The notes beneath the pieces are model-generated. The model made no database searches and was not told the origin of the DNA. It saw only the letters and a program-made list of their open reading frames with translations. Shown in pieces: positions 1 through 11,194 of a stretch of 64,000 bases of DNA; within the stretch, counting starts at the first letter, position 1, and each line of letters begins with the position of its first letter. Made by a program: the position numbers and the translations under genes. This DNA is from Gigaspora rosea (lineage: Eukaryota; Glomeromycota; Glomeromycetes; Diversisporales; Gigasporaceae). The stretch lies in assembly GCA_003550325.1 (NCBI GenBank), contig QKWP01000003.1:463143-527142 (forward strand), given 5' to 3'.

Positions 1-736
1 AAATTTGTGGAAGATATTTATGATGCAAGACAAATCTTGGTCAAGTCAATGATCATGGAAATTAACCAAGATAATATTCATGAAATTTGACGAAATGACT
101 AGAAAATAATCAATGACAATATTTTGTTGTTATTCTTAGTTCAGTTTCCTATTTGTGCACATGTATGTCTAACTTTTCTCATGGTATAATATGTCATCAT
201 TATTTTCAAGCAATATTAGTGTTGAAATTTGCTGGATTTCATATAGAATAATAGTATCACATTGGTACCAGGATAAAAAATGAGAAAGTGATTGATAAAT
301 TAAGTATTGTTTTTGTAAATGAATACATGGTTCAAGTCAACAAATCATACAAATTATTTTCAACTACTTATTATGCCTTGTCCAGTATTAACAAGCAACC
401 GGTGTGCTGCAATTAAATGTTCTAAATATAGTGAGCTATGGAATCTTGCTGACAAGCAATACAACTTGCTGTTGAATATGATAACGATGAAATAGGACAA
501 TGGTTAAGAGCATTTATTGATAAAGGAAACGCTCTGCAACAAATGAAGAAAGTGAACTTCATCTGACAATATGAAGAGGAAATTTTAAAGTTGCTAATTC
601 TCCGGTTACTAAACATAGGGGTAGATCTGCAACCAAGCAAATTAAGTCTGTAACAGAAAAACCATATCAGCAGGTATACACTTGTAGCAATTGTGGAAAG
701 ACTGGTCATAATATTGCGAGATATAGGAAAAAATAG
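1..736 (+). pseudogene. FAR1/MULE-type transposase relic, C-terminal zinc knuckle
   Basis: Coding traces in shifting frames end in an open stretch at about 595-736. It reads RGRSATKQIK, then a CCHC-type zinc knuckle (C-S-N-C-G-K-T-G-H-N-I-A-R-Y) just before a TAG stop. The knuckle's last Cys is replaced by Tyr. A basic linker plus a terminal CCHC knuckle is the usual C-terminal end of FAR1-like/Mutator-like transposases. Upstream pieces (for example a RWYQD-like segment near 265-285) fit the same family but are full of stops. This is a dead remnant. No terminal inverted repeat was found, so the element edges are unknown; the left end may lie outside the window. Confidence 0.45.
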
Positions 737-2046
737 CTAACTCTAACATGTATTACAAATGTATATAGTATTAGAATCTCTTAATTATTTGAGAGTTATG
801 ATTTGTAAATATATAGCTTATTGAAGCAATTGAATAAAATTTTTTTATGTTACGCATTTATGTGATCATAATGCTAGTACATATGCATTACACAGTAAAT
901 AAAATTTAACTTCAATACTGTAATTAAGTACAAACTTAAAATGCTAATTAAAACTTATTGGATTAGTAAATAATAATGATATAAAAAAATTAATAGTAAT
1001 TGCATTATGTTATACAAACTTTTAAATTAGCATAATCATGTGTCCTGTGACAAATTAAAATATCACAGGGCAACAAATAAATTTAACCTTATTAATTTAA
1101 TAAAAAATTTTATTAATATTAGCTTTTTTTAAAAAATATTTATTATTTAATTTATTATAGTAATTTATATAGGAGGTTGTTAAATATCACAGATTGCTAT
1201 ATTGCAGGTTAATATGATTGGCCAATTAGATCACAGAATTTTGTAAAACAAAACAAATGAAAATTAAGAAATTCTTGGGCTTCTAATTAAAAGTTTTTAG
1301 CACTTAATTTTGCATATATATATGCACTCTCTAATCTAATATTAATATTAGTTCAGACCCTAACTCTAACTAATAATCATTTTAATTTTTTTTAAATATT
1401 AACCTGTGATATCGCAACTTGCTAAATTTATCAAAATACTTTAAATATATATATGAGTTTTACTAAAATGCACCTATGGTATTTTACATTATATTACACA
1501 AAACATTAGAGTAACCAATTAAAATTTAAGATCAGGTGTAACAAAAATTTTGTTTTTTTGTTTATTTTTTTAAAAAAACATTCATATCGCAAAATTTTGC
1601 TTATGAAACCACTTTTGGGCTCTAATAAAAAAAATTTCTTGCTAAATTTTGTGTATACTAATGCCAGAGAAATTTTAGCTCTTACTCTAACTCTAAAGTA
1701 ATTAAAATTTATTTTTTTATTTTGTTACACAAATTTGCAAATCTAATTTACCTATAATAGTAAAGCACCATAATGCGTTTTATAATAATTGTATATATAT
1801 AGTTTGATCTCTCTATAATTATACTCATATAGTCATATCTCTATATAAGCACCCAATATTGTACAACAATTAAATATAGTAAAAAAATTTTATTATAGTT
1901 ACAAATAACTTATAATTACTATTACCAGAAAATTTTAATTTTTTTATCATAAAAACTTTTGTTATAGTCACCAATTTTGAATATAAAATCTGATTAGCTA
2001 ATATTTATATTCATGTTAATTTAAAATATTTTATTAAAATTTTTAT
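737..2046. other. AT-rich non-coding repeat remnants
   Basis: There is no credible gene here. Two related segments lie in direct orientation about 345 bp apart (about 1250-1345 and 1600-1700). Each carries a GGGCTNTAATTAAAA-like stretch followed by CTAACTCTAAC-type sequence. A related stretch recurs at about 20090-20290, so this is an old dispersed repeat. A short hairpin (TGTCCTGTGA/TCACAGGGCA) lies at about 1038-1073. Confidence 0.5.
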
Positions 2047-2363
2047 AGGTTTGATAGCAAATAACTTTTAATACAGTAATTCGATTTGAATAAAGCAACG
2101 ATCAAAATAGTTGTTTTAATAAAACAATTTTAATAAGCCCAAAATTATTATAATCTAATCATACACTTCTGAAATTGTTAAGATTCTATCACTTTACATA
2201 TTTAAAAATTGAATAAATTTAATAAAAATTCTTAATGATTTTAACATTTTGTAATTAGATTTGAATTATTTTAAACTTTTTAGATCATTTCATTGAGTCA
2301 AAAACTTTGGTAATTATTTTATTTGGCCACTAGATCAAAAGCTATTTACTATCAAACATTTTA
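2047..2363. repeat. Foldback MITE, older copy of the 3386 family
   Basis: The ends are inverted copies of each other (GTTTGATAGCAAATAACTTT at the left, the reverse complement of GCTATTTACTATCAAAC at the right). Inner arms share AAGCCCAAAATTATTATAATC-type sequence with the better-preserved element at 3386-3935. It is more diverged than that copy, so it is older. No coding capacity. Confidence 0.6.
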
Positions 2364-2489
2364 AATTTTTTAATAATATTTTAAATATGCACAAATATAT
2401 TATTAATTACATGACTATAATATTTTATTTATAGTCATACTTCTATACAATTACCAAAATAGGGCACAACAAACTTGGTGATTATTAAA

Positions 2490-2541
2490 AGGTCAAACTA
2501 TAACTTATAAGGGAGTTGGGAGTATTGTGGCCAGGTTAAAG
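2490..2541 (+). repeat. Short repeat GGGAGTTGGGAGTATTGTGGCC, inverted copy at 19676
   Basis: The string TATAAGGGAGTTGGGAGTA followed by TTGTGGCCAGG recurs in reverse orientation at 19676-19722, on the other side of the LINE A stack. It could be a terminal or subterminal motif of the host repeat into which the foldback elements and LINE A inserted. The two copies may also belong to independent elements. Confidence 0.45.
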
Positions 2542-2716
2542 TTTCTATTTATAAAATTTTTTAATAAGCAAATAGATTTTGGTAGAATTTTTATAATTTG
2601 AACTTTACTTAATAAAGAATATATTATTGTAAAAAAATCTTTATATTATATATAGTTTTAGATATAAATAATTAGTACACAAATATAATATAAAAACTAA
2701 ATTCTAGACAGGAAGG

Positions 2717-3379
2717 GGTATCCCTTGCTTTGTTACGCAGGCATATTTGCCTGTAAAAATTTTAAAATTTTAAATTTTTTAAATAAAACCTTAAATATTA
2801 ATTTTAGCTATATACTTTCTAAGTAAAAATTATAATATTAGTTCTGTTTTATCAACTTTATTATAAAAATTTTTTAAAATTATTAAAAAACTTTGGTGAA
2901 ATAAAAGTTTAAAGTTTTTGTTTTGGAACTTTTACTATAGAATTTTTTCTTTAGGTTTTCTCAAATTATATATGTTCCCGTATATAAAAAAAATTTTCAC
3001 TTCTAATACAAGTCTTAATTTTTACAAGTAAATCATATAAAGTCAAATAATGAAAGTTGTCATCCTTTATATAAACTACAATATTGTATTAGAAACTATA
3101 TTTTTAAAACCAATATTTAAAGAATTCGCCAAGATATTGTAAAATATTTTTTTGGTTAAAAAATTTCTTTAAAATTTAATATTTTAAGCTTATAAGCAAT
3201 ATAAACTTTTTGTCTTATAATATAAATTTAAATAATTCAAAAATATAATCCTTGTTATTAAATATTATAATACCAAATTTTATTTAAATATTTTAAATGA
3301 TTAAAAAATAGATCAGAGGTATATTTATAGTAATTTTACAAGCAAATTTGCCTGTGAAGTAGTACAAACTAAGGGATTG
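2717..3379. mobile_element. 0.66-kb TIR element, non-autonomous
   Basis: The left end (ATCCCTTGCTTTGTTACGCA, then GGCATATTTGCCTGTAAAAAT) matches the reverse complement of the right end (AATCCCTTAGTTTGTACTAC, then TTCACAGGCAAATTTGC). This gives imperfect terminal inverted repeats of about 45 bp. The interior is AT-rich with no ORF. No convincing target duplication was seen. Confidence 0.55.
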
Positions 3380-3385
3380 TGGCCA

Positions 3386-3935
3386 ATTATTTGATGGCGA
3401 ATAATTTTTGATCTACTGGTCCATTTTGGATGATTTTACCACCAAAATGACCATCTCAGAGAGATGATTCTAACAAGCACAAAATCGTTAAAATCTAATC
3501 ACGTAATCCAAGATCATTAAAGGTAAATATGTAAAAATTTTGCAAATTTACTAATATAATTTTATATATAAGATAAATCTATATTGATTTCAGGACCTCG
3601 TGATTGGATTTTGACAATTTTATGCTTGTTAGAATCGACTCACTGAGGCAGTCATTTTGGTGGTAAAATCGTCCAAAACGGACCAGTAGATCAAAAGTTA
3701 TTAACTATTTTTTTTTTTTAAAACTTAGGCAATCTTGCCAACGCTTTTTATTAAGTGAATTGTACTATCTAAGATTATACAAATAATTACTTAATATCTA
3801 AGTTTGACATCACCCAGATTCCTCCTGGGTACACAGATGTGACCTGCCGCACTATTTGAACCTCAGTTCATATAGAAGGCATGTCAGACTCGCCTACAAG
3901 CCATATCAAAATGGCTAAGTTATTAACTATTAAAT
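3386..3935. repeat. Foldback MITE split by a SINE
   Basis: The left arm (about 3386-3510) and right arm (about 3593-3709) are inverted copies of each other. Both contain GATCTACTGGTCC, TTTTACCACCAAAATGA and the GATTCTAACAAGCA motif, around a short AT-rich centre. The right terminus is interrupted after 3709 and resumes at 3932, because a SINE with its target duplication sits in it. Same family as 2047-2363 but much better preserved. Confidence 0.75.
3710..3916 (-). mobile_element. tRNA-derived SINE with 15-bp target duplication
   Basis: Read on the minus strand, the element starts AGCCATTTTGATATGGCTTG. It carries a box-A-like TGGCTTGTAGGCG and, about 45 bp later, a box-B-like GGTTCAAATAG: the internal RNA polymerase III promoter layout of a tRNA-related head. 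It ends in an A-tract (T-tract at 3710-3720 on the plus strand). The 15-bp direct repeat AAGTTATTAACTATT flanks it exactly (3695-3709 and 3917-3931). Length, tRNA-like head, unrelated body, A-tail and clean target duplication together define a SINE mobilised by a LINE. No second copy was noticed in the window. Confidence 0.8.
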
Positions 3936-4599
3936 ATTCTATATATATTTAATAACAAATTCAAATATGCATAACTCTTCCTGCTAATCATCTGTACACA
4001 AAATTTTCCTAGTTTAATTATTTTTGAAATCCTTATAACTTTATAATTTATTAAGTCAATTAGCTTTTACTCTTAAACAAACTTGCTTTACTTTCAAAAA
4101 TACATACAATAATCAAAATTTATTGCAAAAATCCTCAAACTCATTAAGTAAAGGGCCTTAGGCCTAAAATTGTATTTTCTTTAAAATATATCCAAAACGG
4201 CCTTTTTAATCTATTTTGCAGACTAAGAGTAAGTTAAAGAGCATACTTTTCTCATCATAACAAGCTGTACCTCAAGTTTGTAGCCCTAAAACTGACCGAG
4301 ATATACCCAAAAAACCTTTAACTTTTCTACATTTCTTTTTTCTTCCTTTTTCCTTTTTTTTTAACTCTGCTACAAAAAATCCCTTTAGGCGTTTTTTGTG
4401 TAACATAAAACTGTGCTACCCACATTTTTAATAACCTGAAACTCATTGGTTTTTCAGTTAATTAAACAATTATTAATTAATTCTACACAAAACAAATATT
4501 TACTTTGTTGTAACCTTTTAATTTATACAAAGCAACGTTACCTAAACTATACAATTTGGCACACCCTGTGTAGCACGTGATTTGTGTAACACGTGACTT

Positions 4600-5450
4600 G
4601 TATATCACGTGTAGGGATCCTAGTTTTCTGCTGCGACAAGCCCCAGTTTCTGCCTGCTCTACACATCGAATTATGCGAATTATGCAATAAATTTTTTAAA
4701 ATTATGCTACAGATTATGCGGATCAGATAGAAATATGCGAAATTTATCGTTATTATAAGTACTGAACCCCATCAATAACTTACCAATAAAACCACAAAAT
4801 CTGTGTAATATAAAATTACGAAAAGAGTCGTGTTTACAAAACGTCTTTTGCGCCAAACAAAAAAATTATCTGCAAAATTTTAGTATAAGGCCACGCAAAG
4901 TTAATTTTTCTGTTTTGCATAACCTGCTGACCTTTTTTTAAAATTTCAATCATGTCAATTATTCTATTTTTTGCTATTTAATTTTTCTCTGGTGTCACCC
5001 GATAGTGACCTTAATTTTCTGGAATTACTCGATAGAACCAAAAAAAAATCTAAAATTTTCTGAGTGTGAACATGAGCATATTAATTTACAGTAGATTAAA
5101 AAAAAAATATCTGACCAGCCAACTGAAATTTTGGAACACCATGTTATGCAAAACGAAAAATTAACTTTGTGTCCTAATATATGTTTCTTATTAAATTTTT
5201 ATACTACTTTAACGATATGTTTTATTACTTAACATTCTGAAATTTCAAATCTGATAATTTATGAAATTTATGTTTCGTACAATCAAATGCTGCGTCCAAT
5301 AGGAACCCGATATTACTCAGATTATGCTTTATTAATTATGCGAAATTCATCTTGATATGCGAATATCGCAGTCATATATGCTTCTGCGGTAAAATCTGAA
5401 TTATGCGCATATTATGCTATCGCAGATCCGCGGTATACTAATCACGTGAC
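4600..5450. mobile_element. Insertion in the LINE A 5'UTR, with ATTATGCG repeats
   Basis: The LINE 5'UTR (GTGTAACACGTGACTTGT motifs on both sides) is interrupted by about 0.85 kb absent from copy B. Its two ends are rich in ATTATGCGAAT-type repeats (4670-4745 and 5330-5440). A GGATCC near 4614 faces CGCAGATCCGCG near 5425. The edges are approximate. A separate TIR element (4886-5177) is nested inside it. Confidence 0.5.
4886..5177. repeat. TIR MITE, GGCCACGCAAAG family
   Basis: The left end AAGGCCACGCAAAGTTAATT, followed by TTTCTGTTTTGCATAAC, is the inverse of the right end GTTATGCAAAACGAAAAATT followed by AACTTTGTGTCCT. TIRs are about 37 bp with a probable TA flank, and there is no ORF. The same family occurs at 60471-60868. 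Confidence 0.7.
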
Positions 5451-5625
5451 CTAAATAGCACGTGACTTGTGTAACACATACTTGCTTAGTTGGTATTACA
5501 TTACACAATACAAATTATACCTCTTCGTAAAGCTCTCAACGACCTCTATTTCATTATTCTATTTATTAAATTTAATATTCCCTTGAATAATCCTATATAA
5601 ATATACACTGCTTTACTATATCAAA

Positions 5626-8190
5626 AATGCCTACACCTGTAAGCATTAGCCCAGACACTATTGACCTTGATGCATTTTATGCACAATAAATTAGCAGATT
5701 TGGTATCTTTGTCTATGAAGATAACCCTACTATAGCCAAACCTACTCCTTCTAATACTAAACCAACCCGATGTCTTGCAACTATTTTACGCGACCCCAAT
5801 GCCAAAGCTACTCACTTTATTCCTGCTCTCACTACATCTACTATTCAAACTTGTTTCTGTAGTAAATTTTATATCCATTTCATAACTAAAGATACTAATA
5901 ATAAATATACAACTAATGAACACTTTGTCGCAACCTCTACTAAAAAACAAACCAACAAACTCGTTTCTAGGCTTTCTAAAACTACAGATACTATTCCTTC
6001 TTCACCAATTCAAGAACATACCCCTTGTACACACGATTGCCACAAGTGTAAAGAACCTGTTTAATGCATAAAATTAATTAAAGAAAATCACCACTTTCTC
6101 AACAACGATACTATATTTTATTCAAACAATGTTTATCACAAAAAATGCCTATCTGAACTCTCACAAACTATTCAACCTCTCACTACAATTAAAAACATCA
6201 GACTACTACCTCTAAATCTGCTGAACAACAACAACAAACTCAACAGCAACAACTAAATCAACAAAAAATCCACCAACAACCTCAACAACAAATGCTACAG
6301 CAGCAACTACAACAACAGCAAAGTCAACAAAGCCAATAATCAACTACAATACCTACAATGATGGAAATAGATACTGATACTTCTAAATCCTTGAATAAAT
6401 CTAGCTCTCAATCTACAGATCATCCCCTTATAAACAGTTCAAAAAATACTAATCTACCAGAAACGCCACAATATCAACATGCTGCAGACAATTTAACATT
6501 CAACTCCAAATCTACGCAATCCTCTTATGCATCTGTTTTACAATCTAGTAATGATACCTCTACCTCCAACCAATTCAAAACACATCCCAAACTCAACCCT
6601 ATATTTGACTGGACCACCAACTTCCCAATATCTGAGGAGATGAAACTTAATAACAAGTTACAAACACCTTTTTCTTTTAAGCTATTTGAATTTCTAAAAA
6701 ACCATCTGTATAATTTCTATCCTGGAAGTACAATTAAACCTGAGACTAAAAACAACAAACCTCTCAAAGCCAGTTTTCATTATATTATCTGTCTTATGGC
6801 TGGTAACCGACCTGACTTTTTAACAAACTATATTCGCCAAACTAACCCTAACATTAACAAAGAAGCTACTATCCCATTCAATATTCTTGAAACCACTTTT
6901 AAAAAAAATCCTTCTCAAATTCACAACTATCTTTTTTACACAATTTAATTACGCAGAGATTTTTGCATATTCTATTACTATCCCTCCTTACAAACCTAGA
7001 AACCGTTTACAATTCTGTTTAAACTAGCTCACTTACATTTATTTCTTTCTGACAAATACCAAGCTATTAACTACAACAAATTTGCAGAAGACCTCAACCT
7101 TTGTCCTACAGAATTTAAACTTTTTTCTAGTACAGTTACTACAAACTCAAACAAAAGATATCTTACTATTAAATCTGATAAAAAATTCAATATTCAACTA
7201 TTATTTAATATATCTCAATTACTTTTCCTTCAAAATTTCTCTATTCCTTCCCTTCAAAACTCTTTGGATCATTTTGACAAATGGTTTGAAGAATTCTTTT
7301 CAATCTATAGCTGACAATTTTCTGAACCACTTGAAAAAGAACAAATACGCAACTCTCTAAAACACCAAATTCGCTAACACTTTATTCGTCAATTAAAAAA
7401 AACCTACCATCTTATATAAACCTTCAATGCCCCTACAATTTTAAAGGAAGACGAGATGAGTGCTATCGGCACCTTAATTTCCACTTACTTACATGCAAAC
7501 ACTCAGACTGCTCTTATATTACAGATCACAAACATAATACTAGCAAGCTATTTCAAGATCTACTAAACCAATCATTTAAAACATACTCCAATGAAAATAA
7601 AAAATTCCGAAGAACTCCAAGTAGATTCAACAATATTCCATATTGATGCCAAAAATGAAGCTACTTTTAAAAAACCTATACTTACCAAACTTCTTGATAA
7701 ACTTGCTAATGAAGCTGAAGAAGAATTCTGCAAAAACAACTCTACCTCTACATCTACTGGCCGCCGTAATCTTTTCTTTTACAAATACCTTACAGCTTAC
7801 CAAAATACAGCTGCCCAAAATCACAATATTCTGTACTTAACTAAAGAGCAGGCAATTTTAACTATTATACACAACCTCGTAAACACAGACTTCTTAGCTA
7901 GAATTATTACATATTTTGATCTTTTTAAAGACAATCAAAAGCCTTCTTTTACACAAATTGTTAAATATTACAAAAATTCTGCTTACTCCTCTGCAGAAAA
8001 TATTCTTAATACAAAGTTCAATATTAACTTCCAAACCCCCTCTATTATTGAGGACTCTCTCTTTATAAACGAGTCACAATTTAAACCTCAAACAACTCTA
8101 ACCAACAACTCCTCTATCTTTGAAAACACCTCCTCAACAATTCATATTGATGATTCTCCTGCCATAAAAGAATTTCTTCCTTTTCAATGA
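5626..8190 (+). pseudogene. LINE A ORF1: zinc-finger and poly-Q nucleic-acid-binding protein
   Basis: Translation starts at an ATG (MPTPVSISPDTIDLDAF). It keeps homology to copy B throughout despite a TAA at about 5687 (copy B has Tyr there), a stop at about 6061 and frameshifts. Order of recognisable parts: conserved N-terminal block (FGIFVYEDNPT); a zinc-binding pattern C-x2-C followed about 35 residues later by Y-H-x2-C (HKCKEPV...VYHKKCL, about 6040-6150), like half a LIM/treble-clef finger; a Gln-rich tract (about 6218-6340); a Ser/Thr/Asn-rich linker; a conserved block (FDWTTNFPISEEMKLNNKLQ); and a C-terminal block open from 7591 to the stop at 8188-8190. In LINEs ORF1 usually binds element RNA; that role is inferred here. 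Confidence 0.75.
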
Positions 8191-9125
8191 ACTGTTCTGT
8201 AGATAACATCGATGCAGCAGCTGCCTCCAAAATAATGATGTCCTCTACTAGTTGTAGACCATTTTTGGAGGAGAATGATATAAGTAGACAGGCAGAAAAG
8301 CCTATTTATGTAGAGGACCAAGATAACGACGGTCAGACCCAATGAACAGGGCAGACTATGGTATCCTGCACAGCTGTGAGAACCGAGCATACGGCGAGCA
8401 CACCTACAGAACACACACATACCTTGGACACCAATTTATCACATCCTTCCATGGTATCCACCCCACTATGATATAATAAATTTCTTCAATATCACCAACT
8501 ACCAACTTTATCTACACCACAAACAATTGGATCCTTTTTGGCACACATACAGAACAGTTACTCGCAGTACTACTCCTCACAATCTATCAAAATTTCTATT
8601 ACTACAAACACTATAACAAACTTCAAAGAAGCACATATATACTTGCCACATGAATCTACATTACCTAATCACTCTTTTCTACCCTTCCAAGATTTGCTAT
8701 ACTATGCAGACATTTCACTTAAATCTCTACCTTCTCCAACAGCCTCTAGTACTCAAATATTTCTAAAACCCCACTATAATAATCTACATCTCCTAATCTT
8801 ATCCCTAAATATTGCAACCCACAATGTCCAAGGATATAGCAAACCTGAAAAGAAACTACTTTGGGAACAATACTGTACAGTCGACTCTCTCTATACTGAA
8901 TCTGTTTATACCAAAATCGTGTTATAGTGAACTTGATTTGGCAGAACAGATTTTTTTATAGTAATTTAAGCTGGCTGCACCAAACCAAAATAGTAATTTT
9001 CTTTATACTGCATCCGAACTCTTTTTTACTAGCCGAGAATTATGTGTACATATTTCTATATAACGAATTATCATGTGACTTAATATTAAAAGCACATGAT
9101 CGATTTAAAGTTTACTTTCATTCGC

Positions 9126-9296
9126 TAAGGGGCGTGCCATTTATCACGTGATATTTTTTACTTAGTAGCTACTCCTATTCATGTATAGTGTGATCATTTT
9201 ATCTAATTTTGATTGATTAGTATAATTTATAGACATGATCACTACCTTTGCCCATGCATCCATGGTAAAAATTACGTAATAAATGGCATGCCCCTA
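9126..9296. repeat. Small TIR MITE inside the Tigger element
   Basis: AAGGGGCGTGCCATTTATCA at the left is inverted as ATTACGTAATAAATGGCATG followed by CCCCT at the right. This gives TIRs of about 35 bp around a 100-bp AT-rich centre containing TGATCA-type sites. No ORF. Confidence 0.7.
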
Positions 9297-9949
9297 ACAT
9301 AAAATTTAAATAAAATTATATTGTTGCAATAATTAAAAATTTAATTAAAAAACACGAGTTATCTTTCTGTTTCACACTAATCTATAAAATTAATACAGGT
9401 TTTATCCTGTCATATTATAATTAGCGACTATTTTCAAGTAAAATATCAAAAATTAGATGATTCGCTTTTATTAATTGTACGATTTTTTGATATTAGCATA
9501 GGCACAAAGATCGTGATCAGAGAACCATAACTAGATATTAATAATCATATTAGTCATCTGATTGATGTAATCGTAATTGAATTGAAACCTGTATAATCGC
9601 CCCAAAAATCCAACAATTGGGTGATTAAAGTATAAGACCAAATCAGAAATAGAACGTGATCAAGAGGTTTCATATTAGTTAAAAAAAGATAATATCAATA
9701 GAATGGGAATATCTAAAAATATGTAAATCAAAAACTTACCCGTTGTAATTTGAGAACAATCTATTGTATAAAGAAATGATAGAAAAAAGATCCTTAAAAG
9801 CTCTAAAATAGAATAGTTAATTGGTTAAATAAAGAGTAGATAAAAGTAACAACTGAAATATATTGTCAACCTGGAAATTCACCTCTTCCAGAACTTCAGG
9901 AGACTGCTGATTATAGTATGACGACTATAACTTGACAGCTTTAGGGTTT

Positions 9950-10580
9950 ATGGCGTCCAAATGGGACTTAACAAAAAGGTTTTTGAGTGATTTATGTATT
10001 AAGGCAAAGAGGCAAACAATTAATAGTATATGAGGATACTAAGAATTGTATCTTTATTATATTCCAGTGTATGAAGACACTGCACTTCCCAGAGGGCAGA
10101 ATGCAGTGTATTTATAGAGAAATTACATGTATAAATCATTACAATAAAGATATACAAATTCAATTTAAAAACTATTTATAGTACTAAAGGTAATGCGAAA
10201 CTAATAGATATGTTATATATAAAAGATATAAAAAATATAAAAGATAAAATATATATAAAAGATATGAAAGATATGTTAGATATGTTAGATCCTTAAGATC
10301 ATTTAGATCCTTTAGATTCTTTAGATTCGTAAGATTTTGAACGCAGTATTATTGCCTAATAAGGTTAAGATATTTGTCTATCTTGTTCTATTAATAGTTC
10401 AACACAAATGTCTTCCGATCTTGTGATCCGGTGATCAGAATTACATGATCTATAGCTCATTGGAAGCGTCTCGATGAGCTGAATCCAATGGTAGTTGTTT
10501 CATCCTCCTAACTTCTATGGGTCGAAAGTTATAGGCAAAAAGGTGAAAACTCTTAAGGTTAACAATATAATAAAACTTAT
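9950..10580. repeat. 0.6-kb dispersed repeat, copy 1 (inside Tigger)
   Basis: Shares a series of blocks with 14295-14945: GTATATGAGGATACTAA, a GTATGAAGAC...TTATAG segment, a stretch of tandem RATATAAAAGATAT-like units, and a terminal part with CTATAGCTCATT...CGATGAGCTGA...AATGGT followed by GGTCGAAAGTTATAGGC. The shared order shows two insertions of one family. The 3' portion resembles the palindrome at 19551. Class is undetermined; no coding capacity. Confidence 0.6.
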
Positions 10581-10799
10581 CTTTTATAATCCCCAAAAGT
10601 TGGGTCAAAGGTTTTATCTTCCCGAGATAATAACTATTAAGTTAAAACTTATTTACTGTACTGCAATTAGGGCGTGCAATCACTTTGTTAAGGAATTATT
10701 CAAAGTATTCCTCTTCAAAGATTATCGTACAAATCTAGTTAATTAGAATTTTTGATTTGTACTCTGGATAAATGCATTGTTCTACAGTATTAGTAGTGC

Positions 10800-10856
10800 A
10801 TAGTTTATCATCTGATTTTGCGGACATAAATGTCCGCGAAATCATATGATTTACTA
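10800..10856. repeat. Short near-perfect hairpin
   Basis: Arms of 27 bp (TAGTTTATCATCTGATTTTG then CGGACAT, and the inverse on the right) are separated by AA, with three mismatches. It is unusually GC-containing for the region. It could be a tiny MITE or a structural end of a nested element. Confidence 0.55.
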
Positions 10857-11194
10857 TTAAAATATGCTATTCAGCATACTGAGCACTTATTTTTGGCTAG
10901 TATAGTAAGTAATCCCGACATGATAATTCTGCTTTTGTTTTTTTTTTGAATAATAAAAATAAGGATACAACGTGCCCACGATTTCTGGTATATAGCGTAA
11001 GTAGTTTAGCTAGAAATAGCTTGGCGTACTGCATTATCTATGCTTACTTATATAATATGCATACGAATTATAAAATCGTATGAATGCTATATTAAGATAT
11101 TAACAAGTTTATAAATTTAAATTATTAAAAATTCTGGTACAGTATAAATATCTAGTAATTACAGTACATGTTATCGATACTTTCCTTTGGCACA

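Noticed and set aside
3826-3916. A genuine tRNA gene on the minus strand
   Set aside because: It has box A/B-like motifs but no complete cloverleaf with a paired acceptor stem, and it is flanked by a target duplication and A-tail, so it is the head of a SINE.
8184-8420. Minus-strand Cys-rich open frame
   Set aside because: Lies over the ORF1-ORF2 junction of LINE A; the copy B equivalent does not preserve it.
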